Origin: Bacteroidales bacterium
GTDB taxonomy: Bacteria; Bacteroidota; Bacteroidia; Bacteroidales; F082
Direction: 5' to 3'
Assembly (NCBI GenBank): GCA_017651645.1
Contig: JAGCCO010000017.1
Coordinates: forward strand, 47,741-111,740
Length of the DNA stretch: 64,000 nucleotides
Every line of letters begins with the position of its first letter. The stretch's first letter is position 1. The notes beneath the pieces were generated by a model. That model did not search any database and was not told where the DNA came from. It saw only the letters and a list, made by a program, of their open reading frames with translations. The position numbers and the translations under genes are program-made. Shown here piece by piece: positions 1 to 8,992 of the stretch.

Positions 1-1394
1 TCCACGTCGTGCTGGTACTGTCCCACGCCGATGCTCTTCGGATCGATCTTCACCAACTCGGCCAGCGGGTCCATCAGTCGGCGACCGATGCTGACGGCGC
101 CGCGCACGGTAATGTCGTAGTCAGGAAACTCGTCGCGTGCAATCTTCGAGGCGGAATACACCGAGGCGCCACTCTCGCTCACCATCACGGCCATCAGGTC
201 GCGGTCGAACTTGATGGAGCGGATGAAGTCCTCAGTCTCGCGTCCCGCCGTGCCGTTGCCGATGGCGATGACCTTGATGCGATAGGCATCCACAAGGCTC
301 TTGATCTTGCGCATGGCACCCACCGTGTCCGACTTGGGCGGATGGGGATAGATGGTCTCATTGTGGAGCAAAGCCCCTGTCTCGCTCAGCACCACCACTT
401 TACAACCCGTGCGGAAGCCCGGGTCGATGGCCAACACACGCTTTTGACCCATCGGGGCGGCGAGGAGCAGTTGCTTGAGGTTCTCAGCGAAGACGCGAAT
501 AGCGGTCTCGTCGGCCTTCTCCTTATAATAATTACGGATCTCAGTCTCGATGCTTGGCTCAAGCAGGCGTTTCCACGAGTCGGCGATGGCCTCGCGTACG
601 AGTTCGGAGGAGGCGTTGTCGTTCTTCAGGAAAATGCTCTCCAACGAACCCAGCACAAAGTCGTCGTCCACATTGATTTTCACCTTCAGCATGCCTTCAT
701 CCTCGGCGCGGAACAGGGCCAACAGACGGTGGGAGGGGGCCTGTGAGATGGGCTCGCGGAAGTCGAAATACTGTTGGTAGGTCTTGCCCTCGTCCTCCTT
801 GCCTTTGATGACGGCAGAGTTGATGTCTCCCTGCATGTGGAAGATTTTGCGGATGCGGTTGCGCCCGTTGATGTTTTCGGAGACCCACTCGGCCATGATG
901 TCCTTCGCGCCTTGCAGGGCTTCCTCCACGTCGTTGACACCCTTGCTGGCGTTGACATAACGCGCGGCGAGGCGGTCGATGAAGTCCACGTTCTGCGCCA
1001 TAATCTGTGCGGCCAGCGGCTCCAGACCTTTCTCGCGGGCGATGGCGGCGCGGGTACGGCGTTTGGGCTTGTAGGGCAAATACAAATCCTCAACTTCTTG
1101 CAAGGTTTTGGCGTTCAGTATCTTTTGTTCCAGTTCGGGCGTGAGTTTCTCCTGCTCACGGATGGAGGCGATGACGCTTTCCTTACGCTTCTGGAGTTCA
1201 ACGAGTTGTTCGAGGCGTTTCTGCACGGCGGCCACGTTCTCCTCGTTCATTGTGCCTGTCATTTCCTTGCGGTAGCGGGCGATGAAGGGGATGGTGGCGC
1301 CTTCGTCCAAAAGGCGGACGACATTGGCGACATGGTGCGCGGCCAGATTGAGTTCCTGTGCGATTTGCGGAGCGAAATCTATGTTGTTGGGCAT
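1..1394 (-). CDS. tex: Tex family RNA-binding transcription accessory protein (3' end cut by window edge)
   Basis: The minus strand carries an open frame from the ATG at 1394 to the left edge, about 464 codons with no stop, so the C-terminus (including the S1 RNA-binding domain expected in Tex) lies outside. The protein begins MPNNIDFAPQIAQEL and continues with the Tex N-terminal helical region (TIPFIARYRKEMTG; LYLPYKPKRRTRA). It then has the YqgF/RuvC-like domain, KRVLAIDPGFRTGCKV. Tex proteins bind nucleic acid and affect transcription; their exact role in Bacteroidales is not known to me. A -7 promoter box lies just upstream, and the divergent BRO gene shares the spacer. The long plus-strand frames over this region are antisense shadows. 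Family assignment is secure. Confidence 0.93.
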   Translation of the reverse strand, partial: MPNNIDFAPQIAQELNLAAHHVANVVRLLDEGATIPFIARYRKEMTGTMNEENVAAVQKRLEQLVELQKRKESVIASIREQEKLTPELEQKILNAKTLQEVEDLYLPYKPKRRTRAAIAREKGLEPLAAQIMAQNVDFIDRLAARYVNASKGVNDVEEALQGAKDIMAEWVSENINGRNRIRKIFHMQGDINSAVIKGKEDEGKTYQQYFDFREPISQAPSHRLLALFRAEDEGMLKVKINVDDDFVLGSLESIFLKNDNASSELVREAIADSWKRLLEPSIETEIRNYYKEKADETAIRVFAENLKQLLLAAPMGQKRVLAIDPGFRTGCKVVVLSETGALLHNETIYPHPPKSDTVGAMRKIKSLVDAYRIKVIAIGNGTAGRETEDFIRSIKFDRDLMAVMVSESGASVYSASKIARDEFPDYDITVRGAVSIGRRLMDPLAELVKIDPKSIGVGQYQHDV

Positions 1395-1416
1395 ATTTTT
1401 TTCAGATTTTGAAGCG

Positions 1417-1424
1417 CAAAAATA
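1417..1424 (-). promoter_or_regulatory. -7 promoter box for tex
   Basis: The reverse strand reads TATTTTTG, matching the Bacteroidota -7 consensus TAnnTTTG, 23 bases upstream of the tex start. It sits back to back with the -7 box of the divergent gene at 1448. Confidence 0.6.
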
Positions 1425-1447
1425 CGGTTTTCTTCGGGAAAAATTGC

Positions 1448-1455
1448 TAACTTTG
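1448..1455 (+). promoter_or_regulatory. -7 promoter box for the BRO-domain gene
   Basis: TAACTTTG followed by CAGC is a full TAnnTTTG match, 16 bases before the ATG at 1472, implying a very short 5' leader. Confidence 0.6.
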
Positions 1456-1471
1456 CAGCAAAATAAGAATT

Positions 1472-2332
1472 ATGACTCAGCACAACAAAATACAGCTTTT
1501 TGAGGAGAAGAAAGTCCGCGCCCTTTGGGATGATGTGGCCGAAAAATGGTATTTTTCAGTGATTGATGTGGTGGCGGTATTAACCGAAAGTGCTAATCCT
1601 ACTGACTATATCAAGAAAATGAGAAAGCGTGACCCGATGCTTGCAGAAGGGTGGGGACAAATTGTCACCCCCCTTTCGGTAGATACCGCTGGAGGTAAGC
1701 AAAAAACCAATTTTGCCACAATGGAAGGAATATTGAGAATCATCCAATCCGTTCCATCACCCAAGGCTGAGCCGTTTAAGCAATGGATGGCGCAGGTGGC
1801 GGCACAGCGTCTTGACCAAATGCAAGACCCTGAGCTGAGCATTGAGCAGGCTATGATGGACTACAAGCGTTTGGGCTATTCCGATGCTTGGATCAACCAG
1901 CGATTGAAGTCGATAGAAATCCGTAAAGACTTGACCGATGAATGGAAGAAACGAGGTTTACAGGAAGGAGTGCAGTTCGCGACCTTAACCGACATTATTT
2001 ACAGCACATGGTCGGGAATGACGGCAAAGGAATACAAGCAATTCAAGGGTTTGAAGAAAGAAAACTTGCGCGATAACATGACCAACCGCGAATTGGTGTT
2101 GAACATGCTGGCCGAACTTTCCACCAAGGATATTTCGGAGAGCCAAAATCCCGAGACCTTTGGTGAACACAAGGATGTAGCCCGACAAGGCGGAGAGATT
2201 GCCCGCAATGCCCGTATGGAATTGGAAGCCAAAACGGGGAAGCCCGTGGTGACTTCGCTGAACGCGAAAGATGCCATGAAACTGAAAGCAGCAAAAGAAA
2301 ACGAACAAAGACAAATCAACGAAAAGAACTGA
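1472..2332 (+). CDS. BRO-N domain / DinD-like DNA-damage-inducible-type protein
   Basis: A 286-residue protein. The N-terminal ~110 residues have the BRO-N pattern (ALWDDVAEKWYFSVIDVVAVL, a stretch around WGQIVTPLSV, then LRIIQSVPSPKAEPFKQWM), a domain shared by phage antirepressors and DinD-like proteins. The C-terminal part (LTDEWKKRGLQEGVQFATL, then TREL...LAELSTKDIS and a Lys/Glu-rich tail) resembles the DinD C-terminal region. BRO-N domains bind DNA in viral homologues; a cellular role is not established. No phage genes flank it, so it is a stand-alone chromosomal copy. It has its own short-leader promoter and ends 2 bases before the next start. Whether it is damage-inducible here cannot be judged. 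Confidence 0.8.
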   Translation: MTQHNKIQLFEEKKVRALWDDVAEKWYFSVIDVVAVLTESANPTDYIKKMRKRDPMLAEGWGQIVTPLSVDTAGGKQKTNFATMEGILRIIQSVPSPKAEPFKQWMAQVAAQRLDQMQDPELSIEQAMMDYKRLGYSDAWINQRLKSIEIRKDLTDEWKKRGLQEGVQFATLTDIIYSTWSGMTAKEYKQFKGLKKENLRDNMTNRELVLNMLAELSTKDISESQNPETFGEHKDVARQGGEIARNARMELEAKTGKPVVTSLNAKDAMKLKAAKENEQRQINEKN

Positions 2333-2334
2333 CT

Positions 2335-2937
2335 ATGATCAAAAACCTGATATTCGACTACGGCGGCGTGCTCCTCGACTGGAACCCGCATTATCTCTAT
2401 GACCCTTATTTCGGTGACGTGGACAAGGCCGAGTGGTTCCTCACCCACATCTGCACCTACGAATGGAACGCCCAGCACGACAACGGTAAACCCATAGCGG
2501 AAGGCGTTGCGGAACTCATCGCCGAGCATCCCGAGTGGAAGAAGGAAATCGAATTGTACTACGGCGAGTTCATGAAGATGATGGGTGGACAGATTCCTGG
2601 CATGGAAGAGTATGTTAAAGAATTAAAAGCCAAAGGCTTCCGTGTGTACGGGCTGTCCAATTGGTCGGAGGAGACCTTCGCCTTGGTGCGGCCCGTCTAT
2701 CCTGTTCTCAACCTTATGGAAGACATGGTGATTTCAGGCATAGAGCGGGTGATGAAGCCTGACCCGAGGATTTTCCAACTGGCCTTGCAACGCTTCGGCA
2801 TCAAGGCTGAGGAGACGGCGTTCATCGATGATAATCCGAATAATGTCGCAGGGGCGAATGCCTTGGGAATTAGTGGGATATTGTTTGAATCAAAAGATAA
2901 ACTTGTGAAAGAATTAAATGGTTTAGCAACAATCTAA
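2335..2937 (+). CDS. HAD superfamily subfamily IA phosphatase
   Basis: A 200-residue cytosolic hydrolase. Motif I is FDYGGVLLDW near residue 7 with nucleophile Asp8; the usual second Asp of DxD is replaced by Gly, as in the YihX/epoxide-hydrolase-N group. Motif II is YGLSNWSEE (about residues 103-111), motif III Lys is in RVMKPDPRIF, and motif IV is FIDDNPNNV. The YihX-like group contains sugar-phosphate phosphatases such as glucose-1-phosphatase; the substrate here is unknown. The start lies 2 bases after the BRO gene, so they are probably co-transcribed. Confidence 0.85.
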   Translation: MIKNLIFDYGGVLLDWNPHYLYDPYFGDVDKAEWFLTHICTYEWNAQHDNGKPIAEGVAELIAEHPEWKKEIELYYGEFMKMMGGQIPGMEEYVKELKAKGFRVYGLSNWSEETFALVRPVYPVLNLMEDMVISGIERVMKPDPRIFQLALQRFGIKAEETAFIDDNPNNVAGANALGISGILFESKDKLVKELNGLATI

Positions 2938-2951
2938 TTAAGGAACGGAGT

Positions 2952-3341
2952 ATGAGGTTTTTGGAATATCTGTTTTTCAAATACTACAACTGGCAGGTGA
3001 AAGTGGGAAATGGTGATATGCCCACTTTTATGGCTGTTCTTTTCATTGCTTTTTGCTCATTCTTATACTTTCTCAACATTATAGCATCATTGCAATTCTT
3101 TGTCTTTGTCAACAGTACTACTATATCAAAATGGTACTTTATTGCATTTGCCATTATTTTGTTGGTTTTAGAATTCTTTTTGCTTGCGTATAAAGGCAGA
3201 GACAAAATGATAATGGAGACACATAGGGAGGAATGGACGGGAAAGAAGAATTTGGGTGCAATATTGTTTCCTATAATTGCTTTTGTTTGGTTTAATGTGA
3301 ATTGGATTGTTAAAATGCTGATGAATCGAGGGGTTTTATAA
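2952..3341 (+). CDS. Small membrane protein of unknown function
   Basis: A 129-residue protein with three hydrophobic stretches (about 25-53, 61-80 and 101-120) separated by a charged Lys/Glu loop. No family was recognised. The gene is visibly AT-rich compared with the genes on either side and follows the HAD gene by 14 bases, so it may be read from the same transcript. A minus-strand frame of similar length covers it, but the plus frame has the more natural membrane-protein composition and position. Confidence 0.55.
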   Translation: MRFLEYLFFKYYNWQVKVGNGDMPTFMAVLFIAFCSFLYFLNIIASLQFFVFVNSTTISKWYFIAFAIILLVLEFFLLAYKGRDKMIMETHREEWTGKKNLGAILFPIIAFVWFNVNWIVKMLMNRGVL

Positions 3342-3402
3342 GATTTTTGAAAACAGATTTTTGAAAGATTTCTTGCCGAAGGCAATACCAAAATAAAGAA
3401 CA

Positions 3403-4911
3403 ATGAAAATCCTCTCAGTAGAACAAATAAGAGAAGCCGACCGTTATACCATCGATCACGAACCTATAGAGTCCGTCGACTTGATGGAACGCGCCGCCAC
3501 CAAGGTCTTCGAGTGGCTCTACCGCCGTGCGCCGCGAGAGAAGACCATCAAGATCTTCTGCGGCATGGGCAACAACGGCGGCGACGGCCTCGTGGTGGCT
3601 CGACTGCTCAACGAGCAAGAGATTGTCCCGCAGGTGTTTATGGTGCGCTACTCTGATAAGATGAGCCACGACTGCGAGGTAAACTACTACCGCCTGATGA
3701 ACGAGACCAAGGTGCCGATGTTCGATATCCTTAGCGAGGACGACTTCCCGAAAGTCGACGCCAACGACGTGGTGGTCGACGCCATCTTCGGCTCGGGCCT
3801 CAACCGTCCGCCGCAAGGCATGACCGCCGACCTGATCGCCTACCTCAACCAGACCAAGGCCATCCGCGTCGCCATCGACATCCCTTCGGGTCTCTTCGCC
3901 GACCAACCCAGTGCCTTAGGCTTCATCTTTAAGGCCGACTACACGCTGACCTTCCAAAACCCCAAGTTGGCTTTCATGCTGCCCGAAAACGACCCCTATG
4001 TGGGCCGCTTCGAGGTGCTGGACATCGGCCTGCATCCTCGCTATCTGGAAGAGGTGGAGACCAACAACCTGCTGACGGTGAAATCGATGGTGAAGCCTAT
4101 CCTGCACAACCGCACGAAATACTCCCATAAAGGCACTTACGGTCACGCGCTGCTCATCGCTGGCTCCGAAGGCAAGACGGGCGCGGCGTTGCTGGGCGCT
4201 AAGGCATGTCTGCGCACGGGTGTCGGCCTGCTGAGCGTACACCTGCCCAAGATGGCCCAACTGCCTTTGCAAACCGCCATCCCCGAGGCGATGATCGACA
4301 CCGACGAGTCAGAGACATGCTTCTCGATGTTCGGGCATCTCGATGCCTTCACCGCTGTGGGTGTGGGTCCAGGCTTGGGCAAGGCCAACGACACCGAACG
4401 CGCCTTGAAACGCCTCATCCAAGAGGTACAGGTACCGCTCGTCATGGATGCCGATGCCTTGAACATCCTCTCTGACAACCCGACTTGGCTACCGTTCCTG
4501 CCGGCCAAGACTATCCTGACGCCGCATCCGAAGGAGTTTGAACGTTTGGTGGGGAAGACTTCGACTTCGTTCGAACGTCTTGAGAAGCAGCGTGAACTGG
4601 CCACCAAATACAACCTCGTCGTCATCGTGAAAGGCGCGCACACCACCGTCGCGATGCCCAACGGCACCATCTTCTTCAACACAACGGGCAACCCTGGCAT
4701 GGCCACGGCCGGCAGCGGCGACGTGTTGACAGGCATCATCCTCTCGCTGTTGGCGCAACGCTATTCGCCCGAGGAAGCCGCCGTGTTGGGTGTTTATCTG
4801 CATGGCCTCGCTGGCGACCTTGCCGCCGACGAGATAGGGCAGGAGGCTTTGATTGCTTCCGACATCACGGAGCATCTGGGTCATGCTTTTGGCACGCTGC
4901 GTGCGAAGTGA
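3403..4911 (+). CDS. nnr: Bifunctional NAD(P)HX epimerase / ADP-dependent dehydratase
   Basis: A 502-residue fusion that repairs hydrated NADH and NADPH. The N-terminal YjeF-type epimerase domain has the phosphate-binding loop GMGNNGGDGLVVAR (about 54-67) and the Asp in AIDIPSG. The C-terminal ribokinase-like dehydratase domain begins near residue 235 (SHKGTYGHALLIAGSEGKTGAA). It carries VMDADALNIL, LTPHPKEFERL and the nucleotide-binding GNPGMATAGSGDVLTG, with catalytic Asp near 440. The length is normal for the bacterial fused form. A short spacer with no clear promoter separates it from the membrane protein; the MATE gene follows 21 bases later. Confidence 0.95.
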   Translation: MKILSVEQIREADRYTIDHEPIESVDLMERAATKVFEWLYRRAPREKTIKIFCGMGNNGGDGLVVARLLNEQEIVPQVFMVRYSDKMSHDCEVNYYRLMNETKVPMFDILSEDDFPKVDANDVVVDAIFGSGLNRPPQGMTADLIAYLNQTKAIRVAIDIPSGLFADQPSALGFIFKADYTLTFQNPKLAFMLPENDPYVGRFEVLDIGLHPRYLEEVETNNLLTVKSMVKPILHNRTKYSHKGTYGHALLIAGSEGKTGAALLGAKACLRTGVGLLSVHLPKMAQLPLQTAIPEAMIDTDESETCFSMFGHLDAFTAVGVGPGLGKANDTERALKRLIQEVQVPLVMDADALNILSDNPTWLPFLPAKTILTPHPKEFERLVGKTSTSFERLEKQRELATKYNLVVIVKGAHTTVAMPNGTIFFNTTGNPGMATAGSGDVLTGIILSLLAQRYSPEEAAVLGVYLHGLAGDLAADEIGQEALIASDITEHLGHAFGTLRAK

Positions 4912-4920
4912 GTTTTTTCC

Positions 4921-4928
4921 TACTTTTG
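4921..4928 (+). promoter_or_regulatory. -7 promoter box directly in front of the MATE gene
   Basis: TACTTTTG followed by CACC matches TAnnTTTG and ends only 4 bases before the ATG at 4933. Transcription from it would start at or very near the start codon, so the message would be leaderless or nearly so. Confidence 0.5.
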
Positions 4929-4932
4929 CACC

Positions 4933-6261
4933 ATGATTAAAACCACCGTTTCGAACAAAGAGATCTGGCGCATCGCGTACCCCATCATGCTGGGTAACCT
5001 GGCGCAGACCATCATCACCTTTACTGACACTGCTTTCTTGGGTCACCTCGGTGCCAACGAGCTGAGTGGCTCCATGATGGCAGGCCTGTATTACTTCGTC
5101 TTCACCACCCTGGCGATGGGTTTTGCCGTGGGCATACAGATCTTCATCGCGCGACGTTTCGGCGAGGGCGACTACAAGCGCATCGGCGTGGTGTTTCAGC
5201 ATGGCGCCACATTTGTGCTGGGTTTGGGCATCCTGTTGTTCTGCATCCTGTTCTTCTTCAGCCACAGGCTGTTGCATGTCATCATCGAGTCGGAGAACAT
5301 ATACGTGGCGGCGGACGAATATCTGCGTTTCAGGCAGTTCGGCATCTTCTTCGTAGTGTTCAACTTCCTGTTCCGCTCCTTCTACGTCGGTATTAGCAGC
5401 ACGCGTGTCATCACCTATTCGACGCTCATCATGGCGGTGGTCAACATCTTCTTCGACTGGGCCCTGATTTTCGGTAATGCAGGACTGCCCGAGATGGGCA
5501 TCGGCGGTGCGGCCTTGGCTTCCCTGCTGGCGGAGATTACGGCGTTCTGTTTCTTCTGGATTTTCACTTACGTCAAGATTCCGCACGAGGAATACGGCAT
5601 GTTCCGCTGGCATAAGATGGAGCCGCAATTGCTGGGCGATATCCTCAAGGTGGCCTTCCCGAGCATGATACAGCGTCTGTTCTCGTTCGGCGCTTGGTTC
5701 ATCTTCTTCGTCATGATCGAGAAGATGGGGGAGATGGCCATCGGGGTCTCGTCAGTCGTGCGCAGCACCTACATGATCCTAATTATCCCAGGCATCGCCT
5801 TTGCCTCGACTGCCAACACCTTAACGAGTCGCATCATTGGCGAGGGAAAGAGCACCGAGGTGATGTCGACCGTCTGGAAAGTGGTGAAAAACAGTTTCTT
5901 GTGTTCGGTGGTGTTGGTTGCGATGGTCGCGGTTATCCCGCAATTGGTCCTTCAGATTTACACCGATGATTTGGCTTTGGCACAAGCAGCAGTGCCTTCG
6001 GTCTATGTGATTTGTGTCGCCACACTGACGGGAGCGTTCTCCATGACTTTCTTCGAGGCCGTTTCGGGCACGGGCAACACCACGGCGGCCATGGCCTTGG
6101 AGTTCGGCATCCTCATCATTTACATCGTCTATGTCTTCCTGATGTCGAAGACCTCCACCATCGCCGGTGTCTGGACCGCCGAGTGGGTCTACAACATCCT
6201 CATCGGCCTGATTTCACTGGTTTACATTTGGAAGGCGGATTGGGGGAGGAAGCGGATTTGA
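4933..6261 (+). CDS. MATE family multidrug/toxin efflux transporter
   Basis: A 442-residue inner-membrane protein with twelve predicted membrane helices, the usual MATE number and length. It starts KEIWRIAYPIMLGNLAQTIITFTDTAFLG, the classic helix-1 MATE motif with Asp in FTDTAFLG, and the second half repeats the fold from about residue 235 (AFPSMIQRLFSFGAWF). MATE proteins exchange cations for drugs or metabolites; the substrate cannot be inferred. The N-terminal motif must be included, which fixes the start at 4933 despite the promoter box lying 4 bases upstream. Confidence 0.93.
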   Translation: MIKTTVSNKEIWRIAYPIMLGNLAQTIITFTDTAFLGHLGANELSGSMMAGLYYFVFTTLAMGFAVGIQIFIARRFGEGDYKRIGVVFQHGATFVLGLGILLFCILFFFSHRLLHVIIESENIYVAADEYLRFRQFGIFFVVFNFLFRSFYVGISSTRVITYSTLIMAVVNIFFDWALIFGNAGLPEMGIGGAALASLLAEITAFCFFWIFTYVKIPHEEYGMFRWHKMEPQLLGDILKVAFPSMIQRLFSFGAWFIFFVMIEKMGEMAIGVSSVVRSTYMILIIPGIAFASTANTLTSRIIGEGKSTEVMSTVWKVVKNSFLCSVVLVAMVAVIPQLVLQIYTDDLALAQAAVPSVYVICVATLTGAFSMTFFEAVSGTGNTTAAMALEFGILIIYIVYVFLMSKTSTIAGVWTAEWVYNILIGLISLVYIWKADWGRKRI

Positions 6262-6334
6262 TGACATGACAATAATACGGTAATAATCTCGTTCCCATAA
6301 GAAATGTATTATTCTACTTTAAAACTAACATGTT

Positions 6335-7063
6335 ATGAAACGTATTCTTCTTTCATTAATGACGTTCGCAGTGCTTTGCGCCTGCAATGATAACGTATGT
6401 ACCATCAGTGGAACCTTGACGGATCCGGTGGATACTGTGTACTTGGTGAATATCTCTGGCGAACAATTAGATGTCGCTGCCGTAAAAGATGGTACCTTTT
6501 CTTTGAAATGTGATATCGATCCCGAAACAGGAGTCAGCATCCTTAGAGGAGGTCTGCCTTCGGGAGACGTTTGTTATACCGAATCGGGCGAGTCCAGGGG
6601 CTATGACCCCATACCGCTTATCCCGGATGTAAAGAAGATCAAAGTTACCATTGCTAATGGTATCCCGGCCATTTTAGGCAGCCCGCTGTCACAAGAGAAC
6701 ATGGATTTTCAGCAGTGGGCCATGAACACTTTCTTCGAGAGTGCCGATAAAGAAATGGCAATGCTGGAAGCTGGTGACACGATAGGTGCTGAAAAAGCAC
6801 ACACGGAAATTCTCAAGCAATTGGCCGACCGCTGCCGTGAAGTCTATCAAGTGCATAAGACCGATGCCATTGGCATACAGGCAATGGCTTTTTTGATGCA
6901 AATTGCAGATAAAGATGAATTTATTGCTCTTTTTGAACAAGGCGGGAAAGCCGTCAAGGCAAACGCAGAATTGAGTGACTATTACGAATACCTGAAGTCC
7001 CTACCAGAAGAAGAGCCGGGAGATGCTCAGATGGATGAGGAGGCAGAGGATGTAATTGAATAA
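6335..7063 (+). CDS. DUF4369-like lipoprotein
   Basis: A 242-residue exported lipoprotein. The signal peptide MKRILLSLMTFAVLCAC ends in a lipobox with Cys17. The next ~90 residues (CTISGTLTDPVDTVYLVNISGEQ, then VAAVKDGTFSLKC) have the beta-sandwich pattern of the DUF4369 domain, which in Bacteroidales often precedes a thioredoxin domain. Here there is no thioredoxin; the rest is helical and the tail is strongly acidic (LPEEEPGDAQMDEEAEDVIE). Function unknown. A 73-base spacer separates it from the MATE gene. Confidence 0.65.
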   Translation: MKRILLSLMTFAVLCACNDNVCTISGTLTDPVDTVYLVNISGEQLDVAAVKDGTFSLKCDIDPETGVSILRGGLPSGDVCYTESGESRGYDPIPLIPDVKKIKVTIANGIPAILGSPLSQENMDFQQWAMNTFFESADKEMAMLEAGDTIGAEKAHTEILKQLADRCREVYQVHKTDAIGIQAMAFLMQIADKDEFIALFEQGGKAVKANAELSDYYEYLKSLPEEEPGDAQMDEEAEDVIE

Positions 7064-7110
7064 CAAGAAAAACGTCATTTTTTCATTTTACTGTAAACCA
7101 ATTATATACC

Positions 7111-7150
7111 CGACAGCAAACGACAACAAACGACTACTGTCGACTACAAA
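7111..7150. repeat. Degenerate 10-bp tandem repeat, four units
   Basis: Four consecutive 10-mers each begin CGAC: CGACAGCAAA, CGACAACAAA, CGACTACTGT, CGACTACAAA. They lie in the spacer between the DUF4369-like lipoprotein and the next gene. Confidence 0.75.
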
Positions 7151-7184
7151 CGTTTAATCAACGGCTTACTCTTGACAAACTTCG

Positions 7185-7192
7185 TTGTTTTG
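7185..7192 (+). promoter_or_regulatory. -7-like promoter box for the gene at 7214
   Basis: TTGTTTTG followed by CAGC differs from TAnnTTTG at one position. It lies 21 bases before the ATG at 7214, which supports that ATG over the in-frame TTG at 7172. Confidence 0.4.
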
Positions 7193-7213
7193 CAGCATCA
7201 AATCTTTCAAACG

Positions 7214-7780
7214 ATGGAATACTGCATTTCAACAATTATGGATCAAAACGGACTGCCGTTTGTTGAAGCTCCCTATGGAGGCGTTGACTTTGGACATATC
7301 ACGGTGGAGCAAAACCTGCCGCCTGCGCCCATCCGCTTGTCGATAGGTGACAGAAACAATGGGTTGATGCATATCGAAATCCGTCACGGTGACCAAATCA
7401 GAAAAGCTGGTTTTAAAACCGTTGTCGCTTTTGTGGCTTACGTTGCGCAAAACTACAATAGTATTAAAAAAGGCAATATGTATAGGAGTTCGGCGGATGA
7501 GGAAAGCCAAACTTACTTGGTCCAACTTACCGATGAGCATAACAATACTTTATGGGTACAATTATCAAAAGATGACACCTATTGGAATGTCAATAGCGCG
7601 GGCGTTTTGTCAAAAAGATACGGGAGAAAGAAGGAAAACATCTGGTCTGCTTCCGAATTGCAGAATGAGGAACCGGCTTCCAGTAATACTTCGCAACCTG
7701 CAACAAATGCCGATAAAGAGGCAGGCTCAAACGGTACTGTATCCGATGTTTCCCAAGGCAAAAATACAACTTTTTCATAA
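7214..7780 (+). CDS. Hypothetical protein, possible remnant of a phage-type nuclease-fold protein
   Basis: A 188-residue protein starting MEYCISTIMDQNG; the frame stays open to a TTG at 7172 but the promoter box favours this ATG. The middle (FKTVVAFVAYVAQNYNSIKKG, then QTYLVQLTDEHNNTLWVQL and SKRYGRKKENIWSASE) is followed by a Ser/Thr/Asn/Gly-rich tail. This layout reminds me of the C-terminal barnase/colicin-E5-like domain and tail of MuF-type phage proteins in Bacteroidales, but that is a weak resemblance from memory and no catalytic residues can be assigned. No phage genes are adjacent. Confidence 0.5.
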   Translation: MEYCISTIMDQNGLPFVEAPYGGVDFGHITVEQNLPPAPIRLSIGDRNNGLMHIEIRHGDQIRKAGFKTVVAFVAYVAQNYNSIKKGNMYRSSADEESQTYLVQLTDEHNNTLWVQLSKDDTYWNVNSAGVLSKRYGRKKENIWSASELQNEEPASSNTSQPATNADKEAGSNGTVSDVSQGKNTTFS

Positions 7781-7838
7781 TATGCAAGCCCATTTATTAA
7801 AATTCACTCCAAAATATCATTACCATGTCAAAATTTAC

Positions 7839-7846
7839 TATCTTTG
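7839..7846 (+). promoter_or_regulatory. -7 promoter box for recA
   Basis: TATCTTTG is a full TAnnTTTG match, giving a recA leader of about 110 bases. No SOS-box-like palindrome was recognised next to it. Confidence 0.5.
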
Positions 7847-7872
7847 TCCCTTTATTAAGAATCGCGTATAGC

Positions 7873-7940
7873 GAATTTTGAATCTTTGAAATACAACGTA
7901 TTCGACGAAGTCAATCTTTGAATCTTAAATCTTTAAATAC
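7873..7940. repeat. Heptad-like repeats in the recA leader
   Basis: The leader contains GAATTTT and GAATCTT in tandem (7873-7886), then CAATCTT (7912), GAATCTT (7920), AAATCTT (7927) and TAAATAC (7934). Spacing is 7 bases, except one 8-base step and the gap between the two clusters. Confidence 0.6.
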
Positions 7941-7963
7941 TAACTAATTAAAACCCCACAATC

Positions 7964-8992
7964 ATGACTACAGAAAAAACACAAGAAGAAGCTGCAAAAC
8001 TGAGGCAGGAGAAACTGAAGGCTTTGGAAGCCACATTGGGAAACATCGAGAAGAGCTTCGGCAAGGGAAGCATCATGCGCTTGGGTGCCGAGGCCGAGAA
8101 GATGGAGAGCATCTCCACTGGCTCCATAGGCCTGGACTACGCCCTCGGCGTGGGCGGTCTGCCGAAAGGCCGTATCATCGAGATTTATGGTCCCGAGAGT
8201 TCAGGTAAGACCACACTGGCCCTGCACGTAGTGGCCGAGGCACAGAAGAAGGGAGGCATCGCCGCCTTCATCGACGCGGAACACGCCTTCGACCGCTTCT
8301 ATGCCGCAAAACTCGGTGTGGACGTGGAGAACCTCCTCATTTCCCAACCCGACTACGGCGAGCAAGCCCTCGAAATCGCTGAGAACCTCATCCGCTCTGG
8401 TGCCATTGACGTCATCGTTGTCGACTCCGTCGCCGCACTCACGCCTAAGAGTGAGATCGAAGGCGAGATGGGCGACAGCAAGATGGGCCTCCAAGCCCGC
8501 CTGATGAGTCAGGCCATGCGTAAGCTCACCGCCACCATCAACAAGACGGGCTGCGTCTGCATCTTCATCAACCAGCTGCGCGAGAAGATCGGCGTGATGT
8601 TCGGCAACCCCGAGACCACCACGGGCGGCAACGCCTTGAAGTTCTACAGCTCTGTGCGCATCGACATCCGCAAGATTAGCCAAATCAAGGACGGCGAGAA
8701 CGTCATGGGCAGTCGCGTGAAGGTGAAGGTCGTCAAGAACAAGGTGGCCCCGCCGTTCCGCAAGGCCGAATTCGACATCCTCTATGGTGAGGGCATCTCA
8801 CGCTCCGGCGAGATCGTCGACCTCGGCGTGGAGATGGGCATCATCAAGAAGAGCGGCTCGTGGTTCAGCTACGGCGACTCCAAACTGGCCCAAGGCCGCG
8901 ACTCGGTCAAGAAACTCATCGAAGACAACCCCGAGCTGGCCGACGAACTGACGGCTAAGATCTTCGAGGCGCTTGAAAAAAGTGAAGAATAA
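7964..8992 (+). CDS. recA: RecA recombinase
   Basis: A 342-residue DNA-dependent ATPase that forms the recombination filament and triggers SOS-type cleavage where present. Walker A is GPESSGKTT from residue 76, Walker B ends [12 protein letters not shown], and the [28 protein letters not shown] region spans L2. The length is normal for Bacteroidota. The stop TAA overlaps an in-frame ATG of the following region, but the real next start is at 9076. The leader has heptad-like repeats. Confidence 0.98.
   Translation: MTTEKTQEEAAKLRQEKLKALEATLGNIEKSFGKGSIMRLGAEAEKMESISTGSIGLDYALGVGGLPKGRIIEIYGPESSGKTTLALHVVAEAQKKGGIAAFIDAEHAFDRFYAAKLGVDVENLLISQPDYGEQALEIAENLIRSGAIDVIVVDSVAALTPKSEIEGEMGDSKMGLQARLMSQAMRKLTATINKTGCVCIFINQLREKIGVMFGNPETTTGGNALKFYSSVRIDIRKISQIKDGENVMGSRVKVKVVKNKVAPPFRKAEFDILYGEGISRSGEIVDLGVEMGIIKKSGSWFSYGDSKLAQGRDSVKKLIEDNPELADELTAKIFEALEKSEE

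Noticed and set aside
9..1412. Long plus-strand frames (245 and 212 codons) over the first 1.4 kb
   Set aside because: They are antisense to tex, have His/Val/Leu-rich shadow composition, no family resemblance and no fitting promoters.
1472..2332. Prophage indicated by the BRO-domain gene
   Set aside because: Flanking genes are ordinary chromosomal genes and no integrase, capsid or lysis genes are present.
7111..7150. CRISPR-like direct repeats
   Set aside because: Units are 10 bp with no spacers and no cas genes nearby; it is a simple tandem repeat.
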